45,686 nucleotides of DNA from an uncultured Lachnospiraceae bacterium (lineage in GTDB: Bacteria; Bacillota; Clostridia; Lachnospirales; Lachnospiraceae). Shown one piece after another: positions 35,577 to 43,471 of the stretch. The notes under the pieces are model-generated. The model was not told the DNA's origin. It did no database searches and worked only from the letters and a program-made list of their open reading frames with translations. How positions within the stretch are numbered: the first letter of the stretch is position 1; the number at the start of each line of letters is the position of its first letter. The stretch is from assembly GCA_949502235.1 (NCBI GenBank), contig CATBDC010000029.1, forward strand, positions 1-45,686. The letters run 5' to 3'. The position numbers and the translations under genes were made by a program.

Positions 35577-36998
35577 TTAAAACCGGAAGTCTCTGCGGTT
35601 GTTTTCGCGGATTAATCTTAGATTTTCCAGTACGACTGCCCGTGCTTTTTCATTAGGGACATTCAGTACTTCTTTATCGATTATCTTATCTCCAACTGCC
35701 CGTGTTTCGGGGGATGCGTAGTCCATGAGATATTCCTGCAGTGTCATGAGTGCGTTGGGGTGGCAGCAGTTTTGTATCTGGCCGCTCCTGCACAGGGACA
35801 TGAACCGATCCCCGGTTCTTCCTTCGCGGTAGCATGCGGTGCAGAAGCTTGGGATGTAGTCCATTTCCATCAGCCACCGGACTACCTCATCTAAGGTACG
35901 GTTATCGATGACATCAAACTGCTCGGATTTTTCATCCTCTGGTTCCGGCTCACAGTAGCCGCCCACGCTTGTGCGGGAGCCGCCGCTGATTTGGGAAATG
36001 CCGAGATGGAGGACGCGTTCACGGACCTTCTGGCTTTCTCTTGTGGAGATTATCATACCTGTGTATGGAACGGCAATCCGGATGCATGCAACGATCTTGG
36101 CAAAGGTGTCATCGTCAATTCCATTTGTAAATGAAGCTGCATCGATATCATCAGCATTTCTAAGCCTTGGTACACTAATGGTATGGGGACCCACCCCAAA
36201 AGCTGCCTCTAAATGCTCGGCGTGCATAAGAAGCCCGGCAAATTCATAGCGGTATTTATCAAGCCCAAATAATACACCGACACCAACATCATCAATGCCG
36301 CCCTCCATTGCCCGGTCCATCGCTTCGGTATGATAGTCATAATCATGCTTCGGCCCGCTTGGGTGAAGCGATAAATAGCTTTCCTTATGGTAGGTTTCCT
36401 GAAATAAAATGTAGGTTCCCACCTCTGCCTCTTTAAGAAGACGGTAATTATCTACAGTCGTAGCCGCAATATTAATATTGACACGGCGGATGGCGCCGTT
36501 TTTATGCTTAATGCTGTAAATGGTTTTGATAGAATCTAAGTAATATTCCATTGTGTTATGAACCGGATCCTCACCTGCTTCTAAGGCAAGCCTTTTGTGT
36601 CCCATATCCTGCAGGGCAATTACCTCCCGCCTTATGTCCTCCTGTGAAAGCTTTTTGCGGGGGATATGTTTATTTTTCAAATGATATGGGCAGTATGTAC
36701 AGCCGTTGATGCAGTAATTGGATAAATAGAGAGGCGCAAAAAGCACGATTCGGTTTCCATAAAAATCCTTCTTAATCTGCTGGGCAAGACGGAAAATTTT
36801 CTCGTTCATGTTTTTATCCTCACAGGCTAGAAGAACGGAAGCCTCCCTGTGTGACAAACCCTTCCGCAAGGAAGCCTTTTCTATTAAAGACTCAATAAGA
36901 GGGATATTGTTCTTATTTTCCTCTGCATAGGCCAGAGTGTCCAGGATTTCCTCGTGATTAATAAAATCCTCCGCGTGTTTTGAATTTACGTCATACAT
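35577..36998 (-). CDS. hydG: [FeFe]-hydrogenase H-cluster radical SAM maturase (tyrosine lyase)
   Basis: 473 residues, AAGGAGG before the ATG. Radical SAM cluster CINGCTYCPYH (~93-103) of the CxxxCxxC type, BATS domain in the second half (DGISQISGGSRTSVGGYCEP-like: LGISQISGGSRTSVGGYCEP), and C-terminal cluster ligands in FCTACYREGRTGDRFMSLCR. It cleaves tyrosine to p-cresol and makes CO and cyanide ligands for the H-cluster. It lies 50 bp after hydE and 77 bp before hydF, the latter gap filled by element A. Confidence 0.97.
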   Translation of the reverse strand: MYDVNSKHAEDFINHEEILDTLAYAEENKNNIPLIESLIEKASLRKGLSHREASVLLACEDKNMNEKIFRLAQQIKKDFYGNRIVLFAPLYLSNYCINGCTYCPYHLKNKHIPRKKLSQEDIRREVIALQDMGHKRLALEAGEDPVHNTMEYYLDSIKTIYSIKHKNGAIRRVNINIAATTVDNYRLLKEAEVGTYILFQETYHKESYLSLHPSGPKHDYDYHTEAMDRAMEGGIDDVGVGVLFGLDKYRYEFAGLLMHAEHLEAAFGVGPHTISVPRLRNADDIDAASFTNGIDDDTFAKIVACIRIAVPYTGMIISTRESQKVRERVLHLGISQISGGSRTSVGGYCEPEPEDEKSEQFDVIDNRTLDEVVRWLMEMDYIPSFCTACYREGRTGDRFMSLCRSGQIQNCCHPNALMTLQEYLMDYASPETRAVGDKIIDKEVLNVPNEKARAVVLENLRLIRENNRRDFRF

Positions 36999-37048
36999 AT
37001 TCTTAGTTCCTCCTTAAAAATATTAAAATGCCCTTTAAGGGCTGTAAT

Positions 37049-38104
37049 TTAAAATTTATAATCACCCCGCCCGGTTACAATATGAAAACCAATAGCTTCC
37101 ATCCGCTTTTCCAGACTCTCCCTACATTCGGCGGCTTCTTCTCCGGTACATATTTTATTATCATACAGGCTGTAATCCTTACGTACACTTACAGGCGACA
37201 GGTTAGGCATTACGACATTTGCTCCGGCGAGGATTCCAAGCTCCCGGCCGTTTTCGGCAATGGTTCCAAGAGCAGTTGTGGCCGGAAGAAGGATCTTCGG
37301 AAGCATAAGCCGTAAAAGACCCAGCATGAAAAGAGTAAGCTCCAGTGTACCTGCGGTTTCGGCGGCAAAGGCTGTATCCCGATGGGGGATAAAGGGTCCT
37401 ATGCCTGCCATGTGAGGGTTTAATTTTTTAATAAAAAGCATATCCTCTGCCAGATGCTCTGCTGTTTGAAACGGGGAGCCCACCATAAACCCGGTTCCGG
37501 TCTGGTAACCGATTTCCTTTAAATTCCATAAACATTCCTGCCGTATTTCTGCGCTTAAGGAAGCCGGATGAAGGCGTTTATAGTGGGCAAAATCGGCAGT
37601 TTCATGTCTTAACAGATAACGGTCAGCACCCGCTTCAAAAAAACGCTGATAGGTCTCATAGGACTTTTCGCCTATCGATAAGGTGAGGGCACAGTCTGGA
37701 TACAGCTCTTTGATCCGCCTAATCAGATGAATCATCCGCACATCTGTGTAGTATCCGTCCTCGCCGCCCTGCAGTACAAAGGTACGAAAGCCAAGCAAAT
37801 AGCCGGTGCGGCAGCATGCCAGAATATCCTTTTCACTTAACCGGTAGCGGTGTGCATGGACATTGCTCTTTCGGATACCGCAGTAAAAGCAGTCATTCCG
37901 ACAGTAATTGGTAAATTCAATCAGCCCCCGGATGTAGATATCTGTCCCGTAATGCCGGGATCTTACTTTGCGGGCAAGAGTAAATAGATATTCGGACAGC
38001 TCCGGCGTCCTGCCGGATATCAGTGAAGTCCATTCTTCTTTTGAAAGCTCCTGCTCTATATGAAGCTTGTCAATCAGCTCGTGTAAATGTGTCTGGTTTG
38101 TCAT
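37049..38104 (-). CDS. hydE: [FeFe]-hydrogenase H-cluster radical SAM maturase HydE
   Basis: 351 residues. Radical SAM motif FTNYCRNDCFYCGIRKSN (CxxxCxxC, ~68-75), LGFRTFVLQGGEDGYYTD, and YLLRHETADFAHYKRLHPAS. It acts with HydG and HydF in building the dithiomethylamine-bearing 2Fe subcluster. The ATG overlaps the stop of a 32-codon leader ORF (TAATG), and a terminator-like hairpin lies just upstream (38125-38155). First maturase of the operon. Confidence 0.96.
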   Translation of the reverse strand: MTNQTHLHELIDKLHIEQELSKEEWTSLISGRTPELSEYLFTLARKVRSRHYGTDIYIRGLIEFTNYCRNDCFYCGIRKSNVHAHRYRLSEKDILACCRTGYLLGFRTFVLQGGEDGYYTDVRMIHLIRRIKELYPDCALTLSIGEKSYETYQRFFEAGADRYLLRHETADFAHYKRLHPASLSAEIRQECLWNLKEIGYQTGTGFMVGSPFQTAEHLAEDMLFIKKLNPHMAGIGPFIPHRDTAFAAETAGTLELTLFMLGLLRLMLPKILLPATTALGTIAENGRELGILAGANVVMPNLSPVSVRKDYSLYDNKICTGEEAAECRESLEKRMEAIGFHIVTGRGDYKF

Positions 38105-38202
38105 TATGTAACCACCTGTAAATCAAAAAAATCCTGACATACTTTGGCGTCAGGAAACAGCTCCGTCAGGAAACTGCCGGAAAAGTAATTATAGAATTCC
38201 AT
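38104..38202 (-). CDS. Candidate 32-residue leader ORF of the hyd operon
   Basis: ATG at 38202, TAA at 38104-38106 overlapping the hydE ATG by one base. It begins MEFYNYFSGSFLTELFP and ends FFDLQVVT; six Phe and two Tyr in 32 codons, plus one Cys. The ribosome site (AGAAGG) is weak and close. The open frame continues upstream to 38264, but that part precedes the likely transcription start. It may be a leader peptide, or chance; no homologue is known to me. Confidence 0.35.
   Translation of the reverse strand: MEFYNYFSGSFLTELFPDAKVCQDFFDLQVVT
38125..38155 (-). terminator. Terminator-like hairpin (attenuator) in the hydE leader
   Basis: Minus strand: TCCTGAC (38149-38155 complement), 10-nt loop, GTCAGGA (38132-38138 complement), then seven T (38125-38131). 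It lies ~20 bp upstream of the hydE ATG and ~90 nt after the predicted start site, inside the leader ORF. GTCAGGAAAC is tandemly repeated on the plus strand at 38149 and 38165, giving two possible partners for the downstream arm. Confidence 0.65.
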
Positions 38203-38252
38203 GCGCCTTCTCACGCAGGTGCAGCCCTTTGTGATTAGTACGTTCGTATTTA

Positions 38253-38281
38253 ATTCTACCACACCTGTTCAAAACTTACAA
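38253..38281 (-). promoter_or_regulatory. Promoter of the hydE-hydG-hydF operon
   Basis: Minus strand: TTGTAA (38276-38281), 17-bp spacer, TAGAAT (38253-38258). Predicted start near 38246, giving a ~140-nt leader before hydE. Confidence 0.6.
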
Positions 38282-38305
38282 TTCATTTTCAAATTATTAA
38301 ATTAT

Positions 38306-38335
38306 TTGACATGATCCTTCTAAAAAGCGTATACT
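38306..38335 (+). promoter_or_regulatory. Promoter of the AEC permease gene
   Basis: TTGACA (38306-38311), 18-bp spacer, TATACT (38330-38335), about 60 bp upstream of the ATG at 38397 and divergent from the hyd promoter. Confidence 0.7.
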
Positions 38336-38396
38336 GTTTTAGGTATTATGGAGGCCCTAAGTGCCTGAAAACAGTTACGGATGAGGAGTATTGAAA

Positions 38397-39341
38397 ATGG
38401 AAAATCTGATGTTTAGCTTAAATGCGACAGTCCCGGTATTTCTGCTTATGATTCTGGGGCTGTTCCTTCGTAAAATTGGATGGATTGATGATGATTTTGC
38501 GGACAGGATAAATAATTTTGTATTCCGGGTTCCGCTGCCCCTTGTGTTATTCAGTGATCTTGCTTCCGTAGATTTCAGCAGGGCGTGGGATATAGAGTTT
38601 GTGCTGTTCTGTTTTACTGTGACAGTAATCAGTATCGGGATATCAGCGGCGGTATCCTGTCTCTGGAAGGATAAAACTATAAGGGGAGAATTTATACAGT
38701 CCTGCTATAGAAGCAGTGCGGCTCTTTTGGGAATTGCATTTATTCAGAATATTTATGGAAATGCAGGGATGGCGCCCCTCATGATTATAGGAAGTGTACC
38801 TCTTTATAATGTAATGGCGGTACTCGTGCTGTCGCTTTTTGGAAAGGAAAGCCAGACCCTTGATAAGGCGGTGCTTAAACAGACGTTAAAAGGAATTATA
38901 ACAAATCCAATCATTCTGGGTATTGCCGCAGGGCTTCTCTGGTCCGCCCTTAAGCTGCCGGTTCCGTACATTATGGAACGGGCGGTGGAAAATGTGGCCG
39001 GGACAGCTACGCCGCTGGGACTTATAGCTATGGGTGCATCCTTTGATATACGGAAGGCTTTCTTGAAAATAAAGCCTTCTGTAACAGCGGCATTTATCAA
39101 GCTTGCAGGCTTCTGCGCGCTTTTTCTTCCAGCAGCAGTCCATATGGGCTTTCGCAGAGAGGAGCTGGTGGCCATTCTGGTTATGCTTGGTTCAGCCACA
39201 ACAGTGACCAGCTTTGTGATGGCAAAAAATATGGGTCATGACGGCGTACTGTCTTCGGGTGTAGTTATGCTTACTACGCTATGCAGTGCATTTACCCTGA
39301 CCGGGTGGCTATATGTGCTGAAAAGCATGGGACTGGTCTAA
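38397..39341 (+). CDS. AEC (auxin efflux carrier) family transporter
   Basis: 314 residues from the ATG at 38397 (GAGGAG eight bases upstream; a TTG at 38391 is less likely). About ten TM segments with the family's broken-helix repeats: TVPVFLLMILGLFLRKIGWI, NFVFRVPLPLVLFSDLAS, and second half ATPLGLIAMGASFD and ILVMLGSATTVTSFVMAKNM. AEC proteins in bacteria export or import organic acids or amino acids such as malate or malonate. It lies beside a decayed lyase/regulator locus and may once have served it (inference). Confidence 0.9.
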   Translation: MENLMFSLNATVPVFLLMILGLFLRKIGWIDDDFADRINNFVFRVPLPLVLFSDLASVDFSRAWDIEFVLFCFTVTVISIGISAAVSCLWKDKTIRGEFIQSCYRSSAALLGIAFIQNIYGNAGMAPLMIIGSVPLYNVMAVLVLSLFGKESQTLDKAVLKQTLKGIITNPIILGIAAGLLWSALKLPVPYIMERAVENVAGTATPLGLIAMGASFDIRKAFLKIKPSVTAAFIKLAGFCALFLPAAVHMGFRREELVAILVMLGSATTVTSFVMAKNMGHDGVLSSGVVMLTTLCSAFTLTGWLYVLKSMGLV

Positions 39342-39353
39342 GCTTCAGGCACA

Positions 39354-39527
39354 TCAGCTGTCCTTGCGTATTTTTGCCAGATAGCGGTATATGCTTGCTA
39401 CTGAACATGCAAGCTTTTCCGAAAGTTCTTTTACAGCGCCCCGCATCTGGAAAACGCCGTTACTTTCCAGATACCGGATGATTTCAAATTTCCCGTCATG
39501 TGTAAGGCGGTCTGCCTGAAGATTATT
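39354..39527 (-). pseudogene. C-terminal remnant of a YheO-like (DauR-type HTH) regulator
   Basis: The minus strand reads ...[20 protein letters not shown], then [20 protein letters not shown] and AKIRKDS-stop (TGA at 39354-39356). This fits the HTH_22/DauR-type DNA-binding domain at the end of YheO-like PAS regulators. The frame has no start, and the PAS part is missing; at ~39527 it runs straight into the lyase remnant on the other strand. Confidence 0.7.
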
Positions 39528-40604
39528 TTTAATCTAAAAGGAGAGGATGTGTACATAGACCTTTTGACAGATTCAGGGACCAATGCCATGAGTGCAGAGC
39601 AGTGGGAAGGGGTCATGAACGGAGACGAGGCTTATGCGGGGGCAAAGAGCTATTACCGCCTTGTTGACAAGGCAAAGGATATTTTGGATATGACTATATT
39701 CAGCCAGTACAGTACATCAGGGACGGGCGGCAGAAAAAGTGCTCTTTCCGGCTTTTCTGCATAAGGGCCAGTATGCTATTTCAAACATGTTTTTTGATAC
39801 CACAAGAGCCCATGTGGAGCTGGCAGGTGCAAGGGCAATTGACTGCGTGATTGAGGAGGCAAAGAACCCAAGCCACAGATGTAAATTTAAAGGAAACATG
39901 GACGTGGAGCGCCTGGAGAAGATTATTCTGGAAAAGGGTCCGGAAAATATCGGTCTTGTTGTTATGACTATTACGAATAATTCGGCAGGCGGACAGCCCG
40001 TTTCCCTGAAAAATATGAGAGAGACAGCCGAGGTTTGCAAGAAGTACGGAATCCTGCTTGACATAGATGCGGCAAGATACGCGGAAAATGCATATTTCGT
40101 AAAGCGGGACGAGGAAGAGTGCAAGGATATGAGCATTAAGGAAATCATAAGAAAAATGTTTTCGGGTTAGAGGAAGGAATAGATGAAAATTATTTAAGAT
40201 ACCGCATTGGGCAGGTAGAGTATCTTGCTTCAAGGCTGGATGACGCCGGGATTGCCTATCAGGCTCCGGCAGGCGGGCACGGTATCTTTGTAGATGCGAA
40301 GGCAATGTTCCCCCAGATTCCATATTATGAATTTCCGGGGCAGGTGCTTGCCATAGAGCTGTATAAGGAGGCTGGAATCCGTACCTGTGATATCAGTTCT
40401 TACATGCTTGGAAATGACCCGGATACAAAGGAACAGCTTCATGCGGACTTTGAATTTACACGTCTGGCAATTCCAAGAAGAGTATACACACAGGCACATG
40501 TGGATGTTATGGCAGACGCATTGATAGGGATTAAGGAATATGCAAAAGATATTAAGCATGGATATAAGATTACATGGGAGCCGCCGATTTTAAGGCACTT
40601 CTAG
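39528..40604 (+). pseudogene. Broken tyrosine phenol-lyase/tryptophanase
   Basis: Beta-eliminating lyase in three frames. Part 1 (39528-~39705) [20 protein letters not shown] and [13 protein letters not shown] lacks the usual first ~35 residues. A frameshift around 39700-39714 leads to part 2 ([20 protein letters not shown] ... [27 protein letters not shown]). At ~40165 a deletion removes the central segment with the PLP lysine, then part 3 ([45 protein letters not shown]) ends RHF-stop at 40604. The sequence is closest to tyrosine phenol-lyase by eye (TNAM, IPRRVYT). It cannot make an active enzyme. Confidence 0.88.
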
Positions 40605-40673
40605 GCACATCTGACGCCGATAGAGGGATAGGAGAATGAAGGAGTGCAGTAATGATGAGGTTACTGGGCTCCT

Positions 40674-40802
40674 TTACTGTTCACTCCGTTCACAGTAATC
40701 TTCTGGGAGCCATTTAGAATTGCCTCCGGCAATGGGATTTGCTCACTCCTGAATCACTTTCTTACGGTCTGCGCAGTAAATGCGCGGACCTGTGAACAGT
40801 AA
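40674..40802. repeat. Element B full copy (129 bp, terminal inverted repeats)
   Basis: Ends are perfect 11-bp inverted repeats TTACTGTTCAC (40674-40684) and GTGAACAGTAA (40792-40802). The left end carries a direct repeat GTTCAC-TCC-GTTCAC. Inside are two hairpins: ATTGCC-TCC-GGCAAT (about 40719-40733), and GGTCTGCGCA / TGCGCGGACC (40766-40775 with 40781-40790). No coding capacity. This looks like a MITE-like or REP-like non-autonomous element. Confidence 0.85.
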
Positions 40803-40828
40803 CTTTTTTGTGCGGCTTATGATTAACA

Positions 40829-40857
40829 TTGAATCCATATCTCAAAATTGGTATACT
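40829..40857 (+). promoter_or_regulatory. Promoter of the DUF6398 gene
   Basis: TTGAAT (40829-40834), 17-bp spacer, TATACT (40852-40857), about 25 bp upstream of the ATG-led mini-ORF at 40882. Confidence 0.65.
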
Positions 40858-40910
40858 ATGAGAAAGAGTGGAGGAGTATACATGAAAATTGATCGGAGGA
40901 AAAGAAAAAG

Positions 40911-41411
40911 TTGAAGCTCCCAAAAGAAGTGCAAAGTATATATGATGAAATCTCGAAGCTTCTAGTTGATTACAGCGAAGAATATCTAGATAAAGAGTAT
41001 GAAGAGCTATGCCTGCACGCATTGGAGAAGCTATGCCGTAAGCGTCCCTCTCCGTTAAAAAGCGGCAGGAGTACTACCTGGGCTGCGGGTATTGTTTATG
41101 CGGTCGGAAGTAATAATTTCATTTTTGACAAAAGCATGCCTATTCACATGACAGCAAAAGAGCTGGCCGGGCCGTTCGGGGTTGCGGCTTCAACCGCATC
41201 GTCAAAAGCTGCAATGATTAAAAAAATGTTAAAAATTGACTATTCCCGCGCAGAATGGTGTCTGCTGTCAAATATGGATGGTAATGCAATGTTATGGATG
41301 GTGCTTGTAAATGGATTAGTGGTTGATGCAAGGATGCTGCCATTGGAGATGCAGGAGATTTGTTATGAGAAAGGGCTGATTCCGTACGTTCCGGCCTATA
41401 AAAGCAGATGA
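40911..41411 (+). CDS. DUF6398 domain protein
   Basis: 166 residues if started at the TTG at 40911 (CGGAGG eleven bases upstream). The family is recognisable from YDEISKLLVDYSEEYLDKEY, SGRSTTWAAGIVYAVGSNNF and ELAGPFGVAASTASSKAAMI, which looks like a helix-turn-helix near the middle. Function unknown. Oddity: the promoter and best ribosome site (GAGGAG) lead to an ATG at 40882 that reads MKIDRRKRKS-stop and is one base out of frame with the rest, in an A-rich stretch. Either a frameshift mutation in the start region or a leader peptide followed by the TTG start. Confidence 0.75.
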   Translation: MKLPKEVQSIYDEISKLLVDYSEEYLDKEYEELCLHALEKLCRKRPSPLKSGRSTTWAAGIVYAVGSNNFIFDKSMPIHMTAKELAGPFGVAASTASSKAAMIKKMLKIDYSRAEWCLLSNMDGNAMLWMVLVNGLVVDARMLPLEMQEICYEKGLIPYVPAYKSR

Positions 41412-41444
41412 CCTTTTCCGGTATATGCAGACCGCATTTTATCA

Positions 41445-41472
41445 TTGACAAATAAAGGGGACATGGTATGAT
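41445..41472 (+). promoter_or_regulatory. Promoter of the GH31 gene
   Basis: TTGACA (41445-41450), 16-bp spacer, TATGAT (41467-41472), about 30 bp upstream of the ATG at 41502. Confidence 0.7.
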
Positions 41473-41501
41473 AGCTCCATAACGACAGGAGGCAAAGATA
41501 A

Positions 41502-43412
41502 ATGGTACGAAAATATGTATTTGGAAATCCCTTTGAGACAGATGCAGTGATAGAAAAAATGAAGGCAGAGCAGGCATGGCAGGAGCCCGGAGAAATATCG
41601 GCAGAAAATGGCTTTTCATTTTCTTATATAATGGAAGAGACGGATATCGTATACGGTCTTGGTGAATCCAACCGGGGTCTTAATAAAAGAGGCTGGCGCT
41701 ATATCAGCGACTGCACGGACGATCCCAACCATACAGAGGATAAAAATTCTCTTTACGGGGCCCATAATTTTATTGTTATATCGGGTAAAAAGCCTTTCGG
41801 AATATTTTTTGACTATCCGTCTAAAATAACCTTTGATATCGGGTACACGAGGTCAGATCTTCTTTCTGTAAACTGTGAAAATGCAGATCTGTATCTTTAT
41901 GTAATAGACGGGAAAAATGCCTATGACATTGTAAAGCAGTTCCGCAGGATGATCGGAAAGAGCTATATCCCGCCGAAGTTTGGGTTTGGGTTCGGACAGA
42001 GCCGGTGGGGCTATAAGACAAAGGATGATTTCAGGAAGGTTTTAAAGGGATACAGGGAGAACGGAATCCCTCTGGACATGATTTACATGGACATTGATTA
42101 TATGCAGGCGTATAAGGACTTTACGGTTCATGAAGAAAACTTTCCGGATTTTGCCCGGTTTGTTCAGGAAATGAAGGAGTCGGACGTGCGGCTGATCCCG
42201 ATTATTGATGCCGGCGTCAAGATTGAAAAAGGCTATGACGTATATGAGGAAGGCGCAGAGAAGGGATATTTCTGCAAGCGGGAGGACGGAAGTGATTTCG
42301 CGGCAGCCGTGTGGCCGGGGTATACACATTTTCCGGATGTGCTGAATAAGGAGGCGAGGGAATGGTTCGGAAGCCACTATAAATTCCTGATTGATCAGGG
42401 TATTGAGGGTTTCTGGAATGACATGAACGAGCCTGCAATCTTCTATTCCCGGGAGGGGATGGAGGAGCTTAAAAGCTATATGCTTGAATATGCGAATGAA
42501 AAGGAAGACTCCTCCCCGTGGGAGCTTGGGGATAAGGTAGAGGGACTTGCCAACAGCCCGGAGGATTACAAGCGGTTCTATCACTGCATAGACGGGAAAA
42601 TGGTCCGTCATGACAAGGTGCATAATCTGTATGGATTTAATATGACAAGGGCAGCAGGCGAAGCATTTGAGAAAATTGCGCCGGGTAAGAGGTTCCTGAT
42701 GTTTTCCCGTTCCTCCTATATAGGGATGCACCGCTACGGCGGAATCTGGACAGGAGACAATAAGTCCTGGTGGTCCCATTTGCTTTTAAATATTAAGATG
42801 ATGCCGTCCCTTAATATGTGCGGATTTTTATACTCCGGCGCGGACCTAGGCGGCTTCGGCGCAGATGCCACAAGAGATCTGGTGCTCCGCTGGCTGGCCT
42901 TCGGAGTGTTCACCCCGCTTATGAGAAATCATTCGGCAATCGGAACAAGAGAGCAGGAGGCATATCAGTTTGAGAATGTGGATGACTTCCGGGGAATTAT
43001 AGAAACAAGATACAGGCTGATTCCATATCTTTACGATACTTATGTTAAGGCGGCGGAGAATAATGATATGTACTTTAAGCCCCTGGCATTTGAATACCCG
43101 GAGGATACCTTTGCCGCAGGTGTGGAGGATCAGCTTATGATAGGGAAGGAGCTTATGATAGCCCCGGTATATACGCAGAATGCAAAAGGACGGTATGTCT
43201 ATCTGCCGGAAGAAATGATGTTTGTAAAATTTACGAAGGATAGCTGCTATACAACAGAAATCCTGGAAAAAGGACATCATTATGTGGAAGTGGCCCTTCG
43301 CGAGGTGCCAGTATTTATACGGAAAGGGAAGAGTATTCCTGTGGTGCGTCCAGCACGGTGTGTAGAGAAGATTGATATGGAAACCGCGGAATATATCGGG
43401 TATAAAGGCTGA
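41502..43412 (+). CDS. GH31 alpha-glucosidase
   Basis: 636 residues, AGGAGG nine bases before the ATG. No signal peptide, so cytosolic. The N-terminal beta-domain (~1-155) contains YGLGESNRGLNKRGWRYISD. The barrel has FGFGFGQSRWGYKT, IPLDMIYMDIDYM, the nucleophile Asp307 in GFWNDMNEPAIF, and the acid/base Asp419 in GGIWTGDNKSWWSH, followed by LGGFGADATRDLVLRWLAFG. Size and motif spacing are like the short intracellular alpha-glucosidases of gut Lachnospiraceae that cut maltose and isomaltose. It has its own promoter, and the stop is immediately followed by element A copy 4. Confidence 0.95.
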   Translation: MVRKYVFGNPFETDAVIEKMKAEQAWQEPGEISAENGFSFSYIMEETDIVYGLGESNRGLNKRGWRYISDCTDDPNHTEDKNSLYGAHNFIVISGKKPFGIFFDYPSKITFDIGYTRSDLLSVNCENADLYLYVIDGKNAYDIVKQFRRMIGKSYIPPKFGFGFGQSRWGYKTKDDFRKVLKGYRENGIPLDMIYMDIDYMQAYKDFTVHEENFPDFARFVQEMKESDVRLIPIIDAGVKIEKGYDVYEEGAEKGYFCKREDGSDFAAAVWPGYTHFPDVLNKEAREWFGSHYKFLIDQGIEGFWNDMNEPAIFYSREGMEELKSYMLEYANEKEDSSPWELGDKVEGLANSPEDYKRFYHCIDGKMVRHDKVHNLYGFNMTRAAGEAFEKIAPGKRFLMFSRSSYIGMHRYGGIWTGDNKSWWSHLLLNIKMMPSLNMCGFLYSGADLGGFGADATRDLVLRWLAFGVFTPLMRNHSAIGTREQEAYQFENVDDFRGIIETRYRLIPYLYDTYVKAAENNDMYFKPLAFEYPEDTFAAGVEDQLMIGKELMIAPVYTQNAKGRYVYLPEEMMFVKFTKDSCYTTEILEKGHHYVEVALREVPVFIRKGKSIPVVRPARCVEKIDMETAEYIGYKG

Positions 43413-43470
43413 TTGGGGACAGGGTAAAACGAATCTGGGACGGGGTAAAATGAATTTTACCCCGTCCCAG
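43413..43470. repeat. Element A copy 4 with perfect 17-bp palindrome
   Basis: Starts TTGGGGACAGGGTAAAAC one base after the GH31 stop, then CTGGGACGGGGTAAAAT (43435-43451), GA, and its exact complement (43454-43470). The convergent AAA gene stop lies two bases beyond (43472-43474). It fills the whole gap between two convergent genes. Confidence 0.92.
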
Positions 43471-43471
43471 A

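Noticed and set aside
39498-40604. Functional tryptophanase or tyrosine phenol-lyase
   Set aside because: Missing start region, a frameshift near 39705, and loss of the central segment with the PLP lysine.
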